Positions 15,154 through 24,726 of a stretch of 40,990 bases of DNA are shown here, piece after piece. Below the pieces are notes generated by a model that worked only from the letters and a program-made list of their open reading frames with translations, made no database searches and had not been told where the DNA came from. Source of the stretch: Aestuariivita sp. (GTDB taxonomy: Bacteria > Pseudomonadota > Alphaproteobacteria > Rhodobacterales > Rhodobacteraceae); assembly GCA_026709985.1 (NCBI GenBank), contig JAPORY010000121.1, positions 1 through 40,990 of the forward strand, in the 5' to 3' direction. The position numbers and the translations under genes are program-made. How positions within the stretch are numbered: the first letter of the stretch is position 1; each line of letters opens with the position of its first letter.

Positions 15154-17469
15154 TTATGAGCCATAGGGGATCCAGATCGTTTTTTTCTTAATTGCCGCTC
15201 GCAGGAACTCATCAGAATCTGTTTGGTACCAATCCTTGTCGATCATTCCATTTTCCCAAATATGCTTTAGATCGGTCACCGACTCTCGCTCAACAATGGT
15301 TCCAACTTCCGACGATGAGAAGTTCCAAATCGCTTTAACTTTGGGGTTGCTCGCGAGATGCCGAGCAAGTTCAAGGTGTGAACCCGTGAGCACATTGATC
15401 ACGCCAGACGGCAGGTCAGAAGTATCAAGAACCTGATAGAAATCGATTGCGGCCAAGGGTAATGTTTCGGAGGGCAGCAAAACAATTCTGTTTCCCATGG
15501 CTATCGCTGGAGCAATGACTGCAACCATTCCCAGAAGGGGCGGTGTATTCGAACATATGGCGCCGATCACGCCGAGTGGCTGGTGCATTGTTAATACTAT
15601 GTGGTGGGGCGATGTCTGGCGGGTTTGACCATCAAACTTGTCGGCCCAGGCAGCGTAGGAAAGCAATTGATCAACGCTGGCGCGAACTTCGGCTTTACCC
15701 GTTCGTGTCCCGGTCAATGAATTAATCCGTCGCGCTATGTCAACGCTACGACGGTCAAGATTCTCGGCCAAGAGATATAACGTTCTGGCGCGCTCGTAAC
15801 TTTTTTTCTCACTCCAAATTTGAGCGGCGTCCGCCGACGCTACGGCGCGATTGAGATCCTCTTTTGTAGCAATAGGGATATAACCAAGGATGCGTTTGTT
15901 CTTGCCATATAAAGCATAATGATTACCGCCGGTCGGCTTCATCTCCCTGCCGTTGATATAAAGTTTTGATGGCTGACCCTTCACTTCCAAAACAGAACCG
16001 CTGCTCGAAAAACCGTTGGATTTATCTAACGGTTTTCTGATCTTCTTTGGCGGTTTCGTGTAGGCGTAGAACCCATCCCTCCCACCTTTTGACGCGTACC
16101 CACTTACCCATTTTCCGCCAGCTTCTGCGTCTGCCTCGGATAAATTAGTAGAATTTATCCCAACAGCTCCCGACACAAGTTTCGTTGCAGTATCAAGTGC
16201 GAGATTTATATTTTCCGTCCAAACCGTTGCGGCGACGTATCGCCTTTTGTTGGCAAGGATTATCGCTTCTGCTGGCGATCTAAAGGTTGTTGAAACCAAA
16301 ATCGGACCAGCGAATTCTTCTGGCGTTAAAGGGCTTGAAGGATCAGGAGCTGATATGAGCGTTGGTACAAAAAAATTCCCTTGGTTTGGCAGTTGAACGT
16401 TGGCTGCGTAAGTCTCTATCGTTCGATATTTTTCCAACCTCTCGGTTATGGCGTTTAAATGCGCCGGGCTGATGACAGCGGTCACGTCCGTACATTTATC
16501 CAGCGGATTCCCGACACGCAGCCGGTCCATTCGCGCTCGAAGTTTCGAGAGAAATTGGGAGGCGATACTTTCTTGCACGAGTAGACGAGCACCGGCTCCG
16601 CCGGCTTGACCTTGCATTGACCATATAGCTTCTATAAGGTCTTCAATTGCGCTATCAATGTCCGCGTCATCAAATACGACGAAGGGTGAGTTGCCACCAA
16701 CCGTAAGGGCGAGTTTTATGCCAGACGCAGCCGCGATCTCGCGCACTTTTCTTCCAACGGAGATTGATCCCGTAAAAGCAATATTGTCGATATCAGGATG
16801 ACGAACAAGTTCTTCTCCGACTGCACCGTCTCCAGTGACGATATTTACCACACCACTGGGTAATTTTGCTTGATTGCAGATTTCGGCGAATAGGTGCGCC
16901 GTCAGTGATGCGTTTTCGTCAGGCTTCAATACCACGGTATTTCCCGCGGCAAGAGCGGGGGCGATATTCTTGGCCAAAACCAAAAAAGAAGGGCGTGACG
17001 GCAAAATCAGACCACAAACGCCATAGGGCGCACGAACAGGATAAGGTTTTTCCGCTTGCAGTCTCGACAGACCAGCGTGGTAGAAGAATTGCCTAAGTGC
17101 CGAAGGTATACTGATCTCAAGGCTCTCTCGAATGAGCATGCCGCTATCAAGGGTTTCCAGCACAGCGAACAGGTGCGCACGCTCCTCAACCATACGTGAA
17201 AGAGCCAAAAGATATTGCGAGCGTCGCTGGCCTCCGAGCTTGTTCCAAGCGGGTTGCGCCTTTCGTGCAGCAGATACTGCTCGCTCAACATCAGATTTTG
17301 TTGCCTGAGAGAGTTTTGCGAGAAAAGTATTGTCGGCAGGATTACAACTGTCAAAGCAATGGCTTGGCTTTGTATAGATGCCGTCAATAAAATGACCAAA
17401 TTTTTGGCCGTTTTCCTTCAGCCACGCCCGTGCTTGCGCATCATCTTCGAGAGCGGGTCCATATTCCAT
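15154..17469 (-). CDS. ALDH16-type two-domain aldehyde dehydrogenase homologue, probable pseudoenzyme
   Basis: A 771-residue protein with an N-terminal full aldehyde-dehydrogenase domain (about 25-490) and a second partial ALDH domain (about 510-765), the layout of ALDH16. NAD-binding features are kept: AAGNTVVLKPDENASLTAHL and IAFTGSISVGRKVREIAA. The active-site motifs are changed: the usual ELGGKSP is TVGGNSP, losing the general-base Glu, and the usual GQVCCAGSR is GQAGGAGAR, losing the catalytic Cys. Bacterial ALDH16 proteins normally retain the Cys while animal ALDH16A1 has lost it, so this copy is probably inactive or structural. The ATG at 17469 begins 113 bp after deoC; deoC-ALDH pairs are usual for deoxyribose catabolism. 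Confidence 0.85.
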   Translation of the reverse strand: MEYGPALEDDAQARAWLKENGQKFGHFIDGIYTKPSHCFDSCNPADNTFLAKLSQATKSDVERAVSAARKAQPAWNKLGGQRRSQYLLALSRMVEERAHLFAVLETLDSGMLIRESLEISIPSALRQFFYHAGLSRLQAEKPYPVRAPYGVCGLILPSRPSFLVLAKNIAPALAAGNTVVLKPDENASLTAHLFAEICNQAKLPSGVVNIVTGDGAVGEELVRHPDIDNIAFTGSISVGRKVREIAAASGIKLALTVGGNSPFVVFDDADIDSAIEDLIEAIWSMQGQAGGAGARLLVQESIASQFLSKLRARMDRLRVGNPLDKCTDVTAVISPAHLNAITERLEKYRTIETYAANVQLPNQGNFFVPTLISAPDPSSPLTPEEFAGPILVSTTFRSPAEAIILANKRRYVAATVWTENINLALDTATKLVSGAVGINSTNLSEADAEAGGKWVSGYASKGGRDGFYAYTKPPKKIRKPLDKSNGFSSSGSVLEVKGQPSKLYINGREMKPTGGNHYALYGKNKRILGYIPIATKEDLNRAVASADAAQIWSEKKSYERARTLYLLAENLDRRSVDIARRINSLTGTRTGKAEVRASVDQLLSYAAWADKFDGQTRQTSPHHIVLTMHQPLGVIGAICSNTPPLLGMVAVIAPAIAMGNRIVLLPSETLPLAAIDFYQVLDTSDLPSGVINVLTGSHLELARHLASNPKVKAIWNFSSSEVGTIVERESVTDLKHIWENGMIDKDWYQTDSDEFLRAAIKKKTIWIPYGS

Positions 17470-17582
17470 TGACTGTTAAGTTTCCTGATTGTCGCTGCGC
17501 GTTTTATTCGGCCGAAAAGGACCCGTGTTATCGATTCCATTTCGCGACCACCTAATCGAACTGGTTGATCCCTGTACCTGAC

Positions 17583-18551
17583 TTAATTCCCGTTTATATT
17601 ACAATGACTGATCGCATTATATTCAAGCTGTCGTTCAACGTCGGCTAGAAGACTAGATGCACCGAAACGAAATAGATTCGGTTTGAGCCATGTGGGACCA
17701 AGTTCTTCTTTAACGAGTATTAGGTAGTTGAGTGCGTCTCTTGAGGTTGAAATTCCACCAGCGGCCTTGAATCCGACGCGAAATCCCGTTCGGTCAAAAT
17801 AGTCACGGATTGCCCGAACCATAACAAGACTGACTGGCAGGGTGGCATTCGTGGTTTCCTTGCCCGTTGATGTCTTGATGAAGTCAGTTCCCGCCATCAT
17901 CGAAACGAGTGAAGCTCGACCAACATTTTTCAGCGTTGCCAATTCTCCCGTTGCGAGAATAACTTTCAAGATCTTGTCTTTTGAAGCTTCCCGAAACTGC
18001 TGAACTTCCTCGAAAAGCTGAGTCCATTTGCCTTCGAGAACTAATCTTCGGGAAATAACGACATCTATTTCCTCGGCTCCGGCCTCAATACTGTGCTTGA
18101 TCTCTTCGACCCTAAGAGGTAGCGGCGATAAACCTGCTGGAAATCCCGTAGATACAACCGCCACCGGAATTTGTGTTTGTGTCAATGATGCAATAGCGGT
18201 GACAATCAACTCGTGGTAAACACAGATTGCAGCGACAGATAGCTTCGGCAAACCGAGGGCGTTGAGGATATCGTCTCGGATAGGTTCTTGTGCCTTTGAA
18301 CAAAGTTGCCGCACACGAGAAGATGTGTCGTCGCCTGAGAGTGTAGTTAAATCGATACATGAAACGATCTTGGCGAGCCATTCTGCTTCACAAGACTTCT
18401 GTATGGTTCGCCGATTGATTAGCGAGAGCACGCGTCTTTCAATCGCAGGGGGATTAGCTTGCAGAGATCGAAGCCAAAGAAGATCAAGCGGCACGCCGCT
18501 GTTACGGTCTTGAAATTCAGCATTTACTGAAACCGCGTCTGGCACTATCAT
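17583..18551 (-). CDS. deoC: Deoxyribose-phosphate aldolase
   Basis: A 322-residue class I aldolase that splits 2-deoxyribose-5-phosphate into glyceraldehyde-3-phosphate and acetaldehyde. Catalytic features are present: GAEEIDVVIS (Asp), the Schiff-base Lys in DFIKTSTGKE, and the second Lys in GFKAAGGISTSRDAL. The end, FRFGASSLLADVERQLEY, is the phosphate-binding region. The N-terminal ~70 residues match the longer DeoC subtype found in alphaproteobacteria and eukaryotes rather than the 259-residue E. coli enzyme. The ATG at 18551 gives MIVPDAVS. It is upstream of, and probably cotranscribed with, the ALDH16 homologue, whose expected role would be to oxidise the acetaldehyde. Confidence 0.92.
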   Translation of the reverse strand: MIVPDAVSVNAEFQDRNSGVPLDLLWLRSLQANPPAIERRVLSLINRRTIQKSCEAEWLAKIVSCIDLTTLSGDDTSSRVRQLCSKAQEPIRDDILNALGLPKLSVAAICVYHELIVTAIASLTQTQIPVAVVSTGFPAGLSPLPLRVEEIKHSIEAGAEEIDVVISRRLVLEGKWTQLFEEVQQFREASKDKILKVILATGELATLKNVGRASLVSMMAGTDFIKTSTGKETTNATLPVSLVMVRAIRDYFDRTGFRVGFKAAGGISTSRDALNYLILVKEELGPTWLKPNLFRFGASSLLADVERQLEYNAISHCNINGN

Positions 18552-18848
18552 TTCTCGCAGTTCGGTAGGTTATGTATCTTCGCAGTGCCTTTCAACAGGC
18601 TCGCGTTGCGTTCAAATTTGCTACCGACAGAAAAATGTAATCGCTGTCGTTCCCAGCGTTGACGCAGCAAGCAGCATCGAATTCTGAACACTCCTCCCCT
18701 CCAGCTTATACAACGGCTCGCCCGAACTCATCGCCATTTGCTTAGTTCTCGGCAAGATCTGGTTGAATGTTGTTAGTCGCGGTTTGAAAGACAGCGGCAT
18801 TTGTCCATTGGTTAGAAACTTCGACAAACTGCCTCTAGGGATTAGCGC

Positions 18849-19115
18849 TCATTCGAATTCATCAGCGGCGACCAACCTGCTCTACAAGTCGGAGGGAGAG
18901 CATCCATCATACGACCTATTTAGCTCGAAGACAAACCCCGTAATTTCATCGTCTTGCAGTTTCAAAGAACGGGCAACAGCGCCAGCGGAATGCTTGATCG
19001 AAACAAGATACGTTCCCTCACGAATTCAAAAAACTCTGTTGTAGTGTTCCTTGATTCGATGCAGGTGACGGCCGTCATCGGATGAAAGGCACACCACAAA
19101 CAACTTGTTTGGCAT
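18849..19115 (-). pseudogene. Small decayed gene downstream of hemA, two in-frame stops
   Basis: From an ATG at 19115 (MPNKLFVVCLSSDDGRHL) one frame of 88 codons runs to a TGA at 18849-18851, broken by a TGA after residue 29 and a TAG after residue 77. The segments between, including REGTYLVSIKHSAGAVARSL and DDEITGFVFELNRSYDGCSP, look like a single small alpha-beta protein, vaguely like the SinR/Cas2-like small proteins (V.Y......G.Y.G..P.DLW). The TAG sits where a Trp would fit. I cannot name the family. The same frame continues with a further open stretch to 18621, and a 60-codon unrecognised frame lies between it and hemA (ending TAATG at 19113). Confidence 0.4.
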
Positions 19116-19312
19116 TAATCACTCCATTGCCTAAAATTCAGCACCGTCTCAAAATGCCTGATAGCAAAATTTGCAGCAATGTGAGGCGTCGGCTTACGGA
19201 TAGCACGAATTTGACCTTGTTGAACCAATACGCCGCAATGAATGCAGCCGCTTTCAATCAAATTCTTTTGCACCAAACCGGTTCGAGCCAGTCGCAGAAA
19301 GCTAACCCAACT

Positions 19313-19330
19313 CTCATGCTACCGCATGAG
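19313..19330 (-). terminator. Perfect hairpin over the hemA stop codon
   Basis: CTCATGC and GCATGAG form a 7-bp perfect stem with a 4-nt loop, spanning the last hemA codons and its stop. It is at the 3' end of the photosynthesis superoperon. There is no T-tract after it, so it may protect the mRNA 3' end or assist termination rather than be an intrinsic terminator. Confidence 0.35.
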
Positions 19331-20528
19331 ATATTGCGCACTGTTTCCACAGCGTCTTGAGCGCTTTCACTAAGTGCTCAATATCGTCAATCGTGTGTAC
19401 GGGCGAAGGCGTAAACCGAAGTCTCTCCGTTCCCTTCGGTACCGTCGGGTAATTGATCGGCTGCACATATATTCCCCATTCCTGCAGCAAATAATCCGAT
19501 AACATGCGGCACTTCACCGGATCCTTAATCATCACCGGAATAATATGGCTAGGATTCGCCATATGAGGAATGCCCTCTTGATCAAGCCGCTTGCGTAAAT
19601 ACGACACCCGCTCGCGCTGCCTAGTTCGCTCAACGTCGCTATTCTTCAAGTGTCGAATCGAAACCCGAGCCGCCTCCGCAACCGCAGGCGGTAACGCTGT
19701 GGTAAAAATGAACCCCGAAGCAAAGGAACGGATAAAATCACATAAGGCCGTCGTGCCAGTAATGTAGCCACCAACAACGCCATAAGCCTTGCCAAGTGTT
19801 CCTTCGATCAAGGTGATGCGGTCCGCCAAACCTTCGCGCTCACTGACGCCGCCGCCACGCGGACCATACAGTCCGACAGCGTGAACCTCATCAAGATACG
19901 TCATTGCCCCATGCTTTTCAGCTACTTCAACAATTTCCTTGAGCGGGCAGATGTCACCATCCATTGAATAAACCGACTCGAAGGCGACTATTTTTGGTGC
20001 ATTCGCTGGTGCACACGCAAGCTTGCGATCCAAATCCTCAGGATCATTGTGTTTCCAAATCACCTTGTGAGCACGCGAATGACGAATACCCTCAATCATT
20101 GAGGCGTGATTGAGTTCGTCAGATAAAATAACCACGTCAGGCAATCGCGAACCTAACGTCGACAACGCCGCCCAGTTCGACACATAACCCGAGGTAAATA
20201 GCAGCGCCGACTGCTTTTGGTGAAGATCCGCTAACTCAGCCTCTAAGAGTTTGTGCGCATGGTTCGTACCGGAAATATTTCGCGTACCGCCAGCGCCCGC
20301 ACCACAACGATCAATAGCGCCTTTCATCGCGGCAATCACATCGGGATGCTGACCCATCCCAAGATAATCATTGGAACACCATACCGTGACCTCGTTCGGC
20401 GCATCACGATTATAGCATCGAGCACGAGGAAAACTGCCAGAGAAACGCTCAAGTTCCGCAAATATACGGTAGTTCCCCTCCTCCTTAAGCGCATCCAGTT
20501 GCGTCTGAAATAATCTATCAAAGTCCAT
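19314..20528 (-). CDS. hemA: 5-aminolevulinate synthase
   Basis: A 404-residue PLP enzyme that condenses glycine and succinyl-CoA to 5-aminolevulinate, the first step of alphaproteobacterial tetrapyrrole synthesis. Key motifs: [33 protein letters not shown], the PLP-contacting [20 protein letters not shown], and the Schiff-base Lys in [15 protein letters not shown]. The ATG at 20528 is chosen because AGGAGG precedes it; it overlaps puhE by 11 nt. As the last gene of the superoperon, it ties precursor supply to bacteriochlorophyll synthesis. A second, housekeeping hemA may exist elsewhere. Confidence 0.97.
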   Translation of the reverse strand: MDFDRLFQTQLDALKEEGNYRIFAELERFSGSFPRARCYNRDAPNEVTVWCSNDYLGMGQHPDVIAAMKGAIDRCGAGAGGTRNISGTNHAHKLLEAELADLHQKQSALLFTSGYVSNWAALSTLGSRLPDVVILSDELNHASMIEGIRHSRAHKVIWKHNDPEDLDRKLACAPANAPKIVAFESVYSMDGDICPLKEIVEVAEKHGAMTYLDEVHAVGLYGPRGGGVSEREGLADRITLIEGTLGKAYGVVGGYITGTTALCDFIRSFASGFIFTTALPPAVAEAARVSIRHLKNSDVERTRQRERVSYLRKRLDQEGIPHMANPSHIIPVMIKDPVKCRMLSDYLLQEWGIYVQPINYPTVPKGTERLRFTPSPVHTIDDIEHLVKALKTLWKQCAISHAVA

Positions 20529-21342
20529 GAATATCCTCCTGTTGTGCTGCCAGCGGAGAGAATTTTTCTCGAATGGGTCTATCCCCTGGTAACATCCATC
20601 GCCATAACTTCGCATCAGGAAGTGGCAAAATCATCAACCAGTGTTCTATCAATGCAAGAGTTGTCAAAGTAAGAAGCAACGTAAAGCCAGTGACCGCCTC
20701 TGGACTACCAGCGGCGACAACACGCTCAAGCCAACAAGCAATCGCAAGGGTCAAAACCGAAACCGAAACTGGAAACATCCAGTTCACTTTTCGAACCCGA
20801 AAATGGCTTGGTAAATGCAAGAGCGGAGTCGGTAAGAACTCGACATTAACCCGCGGGACGCCGAGGAATAAATTCAGTTTGGCTGAAATTCGCGCCGCAT
20901 ACAAAATCACAAAAGTCCACATCCCAAAAGTGTTTTCCGCCCCCCAGCCTCTCAAAAAGAGAACAATAAGAGCCGCAACCAGCAAAATCTCGTGAAAGGC
21001 TACCGTCCCCCACGCTCGAATAAAGCGCTCTAATTCAGACGCACCGGCAGGGAGTGGTTTCGTAATCGGGCCGGTAACGATTCCGGTCAAGAAAGCGAGT
21101 TCAATCCAGCCCCAGATTGCGAGCGCCGCAAAGAAGGCCGTGTAAACACCCATTACAGAAATATCCGATAAGGCCATTTCATAACCCCACAGACCTGCCA
21201 CAAAGACTGGTACGGCTGCCCATGTCGCAACTTGCCGAGCCCGTTCACCCTGTTGGTCAGCATACCGTGCGACCATCAGAATTAGTCCGGTGGCGAACCA
21301 CCAGACAAACACAGCAACGATTATCGCAGTCCAGACGACCAT
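20518..21342 (-). CDS. puhE: Photosynthetic complex assembly protein PuhE (DUF3623)
   Basis: A 274-residue polytopic membrane protein specific to phototrophic proteobacteria. About seven hydrophobic helices are seen, with conserved stretches [41 protein letters not shown] and [16 protein letters not shown]. It supports reaction centre and LH1 assembly; its exact biochemical role is not settled. The ATG overlaps the acsF stop by one base (TAATG). Confidence 0.93.
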   Translation of the reverse strand: MVVWTAIIVAVFVWWFATGLILMVARYADQQGERARQVATWAAVPVFVAGLWGYEMALSDISVMGVYTAFFAALAIWGWIELAFLTGIVTGPITKPLPAGASELERFIRAWGTVAFHEILLVAALIVLFLRGWGAENTFGMWTFVILYAARISAKLNLFLGVPRVNVEFLPTPLLHLPSHFRVRKVNWMFPVSVSVLTLAIACWLERVVAAGSPEAVTGFTLLLTLTTLALIEHWLMILPLPDAKLWRWMLPGDRPIREKFSPLAAQQEDIHGL

Positions 21343-22457
21343 TAGTAAATCGGCTCCAATCTCGTCGAAACGGGTACCTCATTGTTTTTCGACGGTATCA
21401 TCAATAGCGACATAAAAGCCCATCCCGCCCGACATTGCGCCGCGAACTTCCGAAGGGGTTGCTTCCTTTCGGTTGCTTCCGCAAGATCGACATTTGCCGC
21501 CGATAGCGCCTCAAGCGTAGGCTGCCACCGCGGATGATCAATATCCAACGTCAGCGGGAAAATTTGCTCGCTAAGTTTTGAGGTCTTCTTGAAGACCTCA
21601 TAAGCGTACCAATCAGGGTCAACACCGAGCGTTCGATGAAATACCGGGCGCTGGTGATCACGCACAAACATCGTTGCATACACCGCCGTCAGAAAAAATT
21701 TAATCCAATAGGTATTTATTCCAGAGGTTAGTTTCGGATCCGTCTTCATCAGCAATGCAAATGCTTCACCGTGGCGAAACTCATCGTTGCACCACTCACG
21801 AAACCACTTGAATATTGGATGGAACCGTCGATCCGGGTTCGCTTCGAGATGTCTGAAGATCGTAATGTAACGTGCGTATCCAATCTTCTCTGATAGATAG
21901 GTTGCGTAATAGATAAATTTCGGACGAAAATAGGTGTACTTCTTCTTTTGCGTCAAAAAACCGAGATTCACCGCGATGCCCGCTTCTCGCAATGCATCGT
22001 TGATAAATCCAGCGTGACGAGCCTCGTCGCGAGCCATATATTGGAATAACGCTGTAATGTCCTTATTACTGCCGCGTCGCTTCATCTCCTTATACAGGAC
22101 GCATCCAGAAAACTCAGCCGTGCAGCTCGAAATCAAAAAGTCGATGAATTCCTTCTTTAAGTCAGGATCCATCCCTTCCCAATCAACCGCATCCCAATCT
22201 TCATTCTTGCGAAAATGACCCTTGTTCGGATCGGCAGCCATTGCTGCAATCAATTGGTCCCAATCCTTTCGAACTGGTGAGACATCAACCGCATCAAGTT
22301 CATCAAAATTCGTGGTGTAAAAACGCGGTGTCAGAAGGGTGTTTTGCATCGCAACCGATGTTGCCATATCGTTGTCAAGCTTGGCTTGCGCTTCTTGAAT
22401 CGCCAAACCTTCCTCGACAGTTGTCGCATCAGCGGTATGTGTCATATGCACATTCAT
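21342..22457 (-). CDS. acsF: Aerobic Mg-protoporphyrin IX monomethyl ester cyclase
   Basis: A 371-residue diiron oxygenase that forms ring E of bacteriochlorophyll with O2. Diiron ligands are in FSGCVLYKEMKRRG, MARDEARHAGFIND and WCNDEFRHGEAFALLM. The length is normal for proteobacterial AcsF. The ATG at 22457 overlaps the upstream gene (ATGA) and follows AGGAGG. Some AcsF enzymes need the small partner BciE; none is seen here. Presence of this cyclase, with no BchE in the window, points to pigment synthesis under oxygen. Confidence 0.96.
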   Translation of the reverse strand: MNVHMTHTADATTVEEGLAIQEAQAKLDNDMATSVAMQNTLLTPRFYTTNFDELDAVDVSPVRKDWDQLIAAMAADPNKGHFRKNEDWDAVDWEGMDPDLKKEFIDFLISSCTAEFSGCVLYKEMKRRGSNKDITALFQYMARDEARHAGFINDALREAGIAVNLGFLTQKKKYTYFRPKFIYYATYLSEKIGYARYITIFRHLEANPDRRFHPIFKWFREWCNDEFRHGEAFALLMKTDPKLTSGINTYWIKFFLTAVYATMFVRDHQRPVFHRTLGVDPDWYAYEVFKKTSKLSEQIFPLTLDIDHPRWQPTLEALSAANVDLAEATERKQPLRKFAAQCRAGWAFMSLLMIPSKNNEVPVSTRLEPIY

Positions 22458-22750
22458 AGTCTGACCTCCTCTGAAAACGAAAATTCGCAGAGTTCCATGA
22501 ACTCCAGATCACCCGTAAGCCTTGTCCACAAACGCTCAAGTTTTGAGGCTCGATAAATGACGGCCTCGCGAGTCTCCCGGACAACCTCTCCGTAAGGCGC
22601 CATAATTTCTGTGCCCTTAACAAGAACCTCGTCGCCGGGCCAAACAACAGCACCGTCGAGAAACTTCACATGGGCGTGCAAGCTATCAAAGCAATGGCTC
22701 ACTTCGACCTCGCACGGGTGCGTTTCGACCTCGCGTGTAAACAATCCCAT
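22454..22750 (-). CDS. Conserved photosynthesis-cluster protein of unknown function (between puhC and acsF)
   Basis: A 98-residue soluble protein starting MGLFTREVETHPCEVEVSHC and containing VKFLDGAVVWPGDEVLVKG and EAVIYRASKLERLWTRLTGD. A similarly sized hypothetical gene occurs at this position, between puhC and acsF, in other proteobacterial clusters as I recall. It has no membrane segment. Its placement and four-base overlap with acsF suggest a role in cyclase or assembly function, but that is only inference. The ATG at 22750 is preferred over an upstream in-frame start at 22798, which lies inside puhC. Confidence 0.8.
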   Translation of the reverse strand: MGLFTREVETHPCEVEVSHCFDSLHAHVKFLDGAVVWPGDEVLVKGTEIMAPYGEVVRETREAVIYRASKLERLWTRLTGDLEFMELCEFSFSEEVRL

Positions 22751-22754
22751 CGTT

Positions 22755-23225
22755 TTACTTTCTCTCACCAATTTCAGCTGGCTCCAACAGCGCCGCAAAG
22801 GTTCTTAGATTCGTCGCACCAAAGCCCATCAACTCTGCCGAAAATTCCGTCGATGGATCATAAATCGACAAACGATTCCCCTCACGCAACTGCAATTGGA
22901 CCGCAGCCTCTAGCGGCACATCATGCTTTGACCTTTCCCGCTCAATAACGCGCTGAACCCCCGCCACAAATCCGCCTTCGTCGCCAGATAGATCGGCAAT
23001 GACGGTGCCATGGGTGTCAAGTACGCGCGCAGCACCAACGTCGGTACCAGACAAGAAAATCGTGCGTTCCAAAATCACGGCGCCATCAGACGGCGTGGCT
23101 TCTAACGGTCGATCCGTTATTCGAGCCCATGTGACCAAGAGCAAACACGTTGCCACCAACCCAAATAAAGCCATCAACATGGCGCGTGGGATGAGTTCTC
23201 GTTCACGATTTTGACTATGCGACAT
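22755..23225 (-). CDS. puhC: Photosynthetic complex assembly protein PuhC
   Basis: A protein of 156 residues with a short cytoplasmic N-terminus, one transmembrane helix (AMLMALFGLVATCLLLVTWA) and a periplasmic domain with VILERTIFLSGTDVGAARV and GFGATNLRTFAALLE. PuhC supports reaction centre and core-antenna organisation. Start choice: ATG at 23225 (MSHSQNRERE) has GGAG eight bases upstream; a GTG at 23234 overlapping the puhB stop would add three residues. Confidence 0.92.
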   Translation of the reverse strand: MSHSQNRERELIPRAMLMALFGLVATCLLLVTWARITDRPLEATPSDGAVILERTIFLSGTDVGAARVLDTHGTVIADLSGDEGGFVAGVQRVIERERSKHDVPLEAAVQLQLREGNRLSIYDPSTEFSAELMGFGATNLRTFAALLEPAEIGERK

Positions 23226-23230
23226 CACGA

Positions 23231-23887
23231 TCACTCCGCGGCCAGTATACGAGAGTGGGCAACCATCTGAACTGATGACGATCGTGAGGCCGAGCTCCGT
23301 GCTACTCGCACCTGTGAATTAGCGGCTTTCGACAACAAGTCTGACACTTCCAGCGCATTCGGAATTGCCCGCAACGCCGGTTGCACACGCTTAAGGTGCC
23401 ACGGTCGCACGTGCGGCCAGCAGACAATATATCCCAGTCGCGTCGCTCCCATGGTCTCAAAGGCAATCGTACCTGTCCCCCGCCGATCTAAGCATAAAGA
23501 TGCTGCGGCGATCTGCGTATAGGGAACATTTAAGGTCAGCGTCAAAGCCGCGCCTATTCGCATCACAACCCGGCGATTAGTAATGGTATACAGACTCGCT
23601 CGCGCCTGGATATAACCAACAACCAGCAGTAGGACAAACACAGTTGCCGCGAGAAACAAAAACGGCAACGTTGCACCCACCGCCTGTCCCAACGGTATCT
23701 GATCAATGACGGCAATAAAACGCCAGCTGGCGAGCACAAGAAAATATCCTAAAACCCAGGGCAGACTGAGCGATTGCCATGACAGCATCCACCAGTCCGG
23801 TCGACCTTGCCAGAGAATTTCTTCGCCCACGGGCAAAGTTTCAGGCAGCCCTTTTATCGGTTCAAAGTCGTATTCTTTGTGCGCCAT
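23231..23887 (-). CDS. puhB: Photosynthetic complex assembly protein PuhB
   Basis: A 218-residue membrane protein with the bacterial PH-like (bPH2) arrangement: GEEILWQGRPDWWMLSWQSL, two to three hydrophobic helices (about 40-110), then YTITNRRVVMRIGAALTLTL and DRRGTGTIAFETMG. PuhB assists reaction centre assembly, probably through PuhA. It lies 40 bp downstream of puhA and overlaps or abuts puhC. Confidence 0.94.
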   Translation of the reverse strand: MAHKEYDFEPIKGLPETLPVGEEILWQGRPDWWMLSWQSLSLPWVLGYFLVLASWRFIAVIDQIPLGQAVGATLPFLFLAATVFVLLLVVGYIQARASLYTITNRRVVMRIGAALTLTLNVPYTQIAAASLCLDRRGTGTIAFETMGATRLGYIVCWPHVRPWHLKRVQPALRAIPNALEVSDLLSKAANSQVRVARSSASRSSSVQMVAHSRILAAE

Positions 23888-23927
23888 ATGATCGTCCTAT
23901 CCCCGCTGGTTTGCTACGCTTCTCAAC

Positions 23928-24701
23928 TTAAGCCAATTGCGGTTCTTGCCGCCGTGGGTCGGCATAAAGATGCCCACCGCCATAATAGGCACATATTTTT
24001 TCTTCTTCGAGCAAGGTTACTTGCGAAGCCATTGCGTGCCGGGGGATACCCGCGAATTGCCGCGAAAACAAAGAAGTAATTCGAACTTTACCAAACCAGA
24101 TCCGCGCTTGTGTCAATGGGACAAGGCGCTGGCCTTCGCCCCACTCGGGATCAAGGCGAAATTCCAAATATCGAACCAACTGTTCGGAACTATCAACCCA
24201 CAGATCTGTGACGGTACCGACAGCCACTCCGTCGCCAGCGATCACCGGCAACCCACTCGGATCGCGCCCCGCCGAAACTTGATGCTTGCCCGAACTACCC
24301 GTGGGTACGATTTTTGGCGATCCGTGGCCGTCGAGTTCCGGAACGTCGCGACGGGGAGCCCAAGCTGCGGGTCCAATGCCGTCATGCATCGGATCACCGG
24401 TCGGCTCAAGCGGATATCCGTTTGACGGCGTCACTTTGGTAATCGCGAGATCGGAGCGTTCCGCGCTCTGCCCGCTTGGCACCGTGACTTTTCCACGATC
24501 ATGCGGGAGGCGAAAGGTCTTATCATCAGGCAATGGGAACAAGCCAGGATTCGACGAGGCCTCACCCTCATCATCTTCTAACGGGTAGCCCTCTCTCATG
24601 TTCTCCCGCTGAAGATAAATCACAAGCGCAGCAAAAAAGAACCAAAACAGCCATAGGCTCAGGGAAGCTAAGTCAAATTCTCCCCAAAAAGCTTCAGTCA
24701 T
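23928..24701 (-). CDS. puhA: Photosynthetic reaction centre H subunit
   Basis: A 257-residue single-span subunit. The N-terminal helix is in LASLSLWLFWFFFAALVIYL, followed by the family signature QRENMREGYPLEDD. The cytoplasmic domain has FPLPDDKTFRLPHD, EPTGDPMHDGIGPAAWAPR and AGVAVG-like GDGVAVGTVTDLWVDSSEQL, all typical of PuhA. It caps the L/M subunits (pufL and pufM, not in this window) and shapes proton transfer to QB. ATG at 24701 has GGAGG upstream; the longer frame to 24806 overlaps lhaA and is not used. Confidence 0.97.
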   Translation of the reverse strand: MTEAFWGEFDLASLSLWLFWFFFAALVIYLQRENMREGYPLEDDEGEASSNPGLFPLPDDKTFRLPHDRGKVTVPSGQSAERSDLAITKVTPSNGYPLEPTGDPMHDGIGPAAWAPRRDVPELDGHGSPKIVPTGSSGKHQVSAGRDPSGLPVIAGDGVAVGTVTDLWVDSSEQLVRYLEFRLDPEWGEGQRLVPLTQARIWFGKVRITSLFSRQFAGIPRHAMASQVTLLEEEKICAYYGGGHLYADPRRQEPQLA

Positions 24702-24726
24702 AATTTTCCTCCAGACTCTTCCTACT

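Noticed and set aside
18849-19115. Stop-codon readthrough or an alternative genetic code
   Set aside because: TGA and TAG both appear inside relic frames, but all core genes are intact with normal stops of all three kinds; ordinary decay is simpler.
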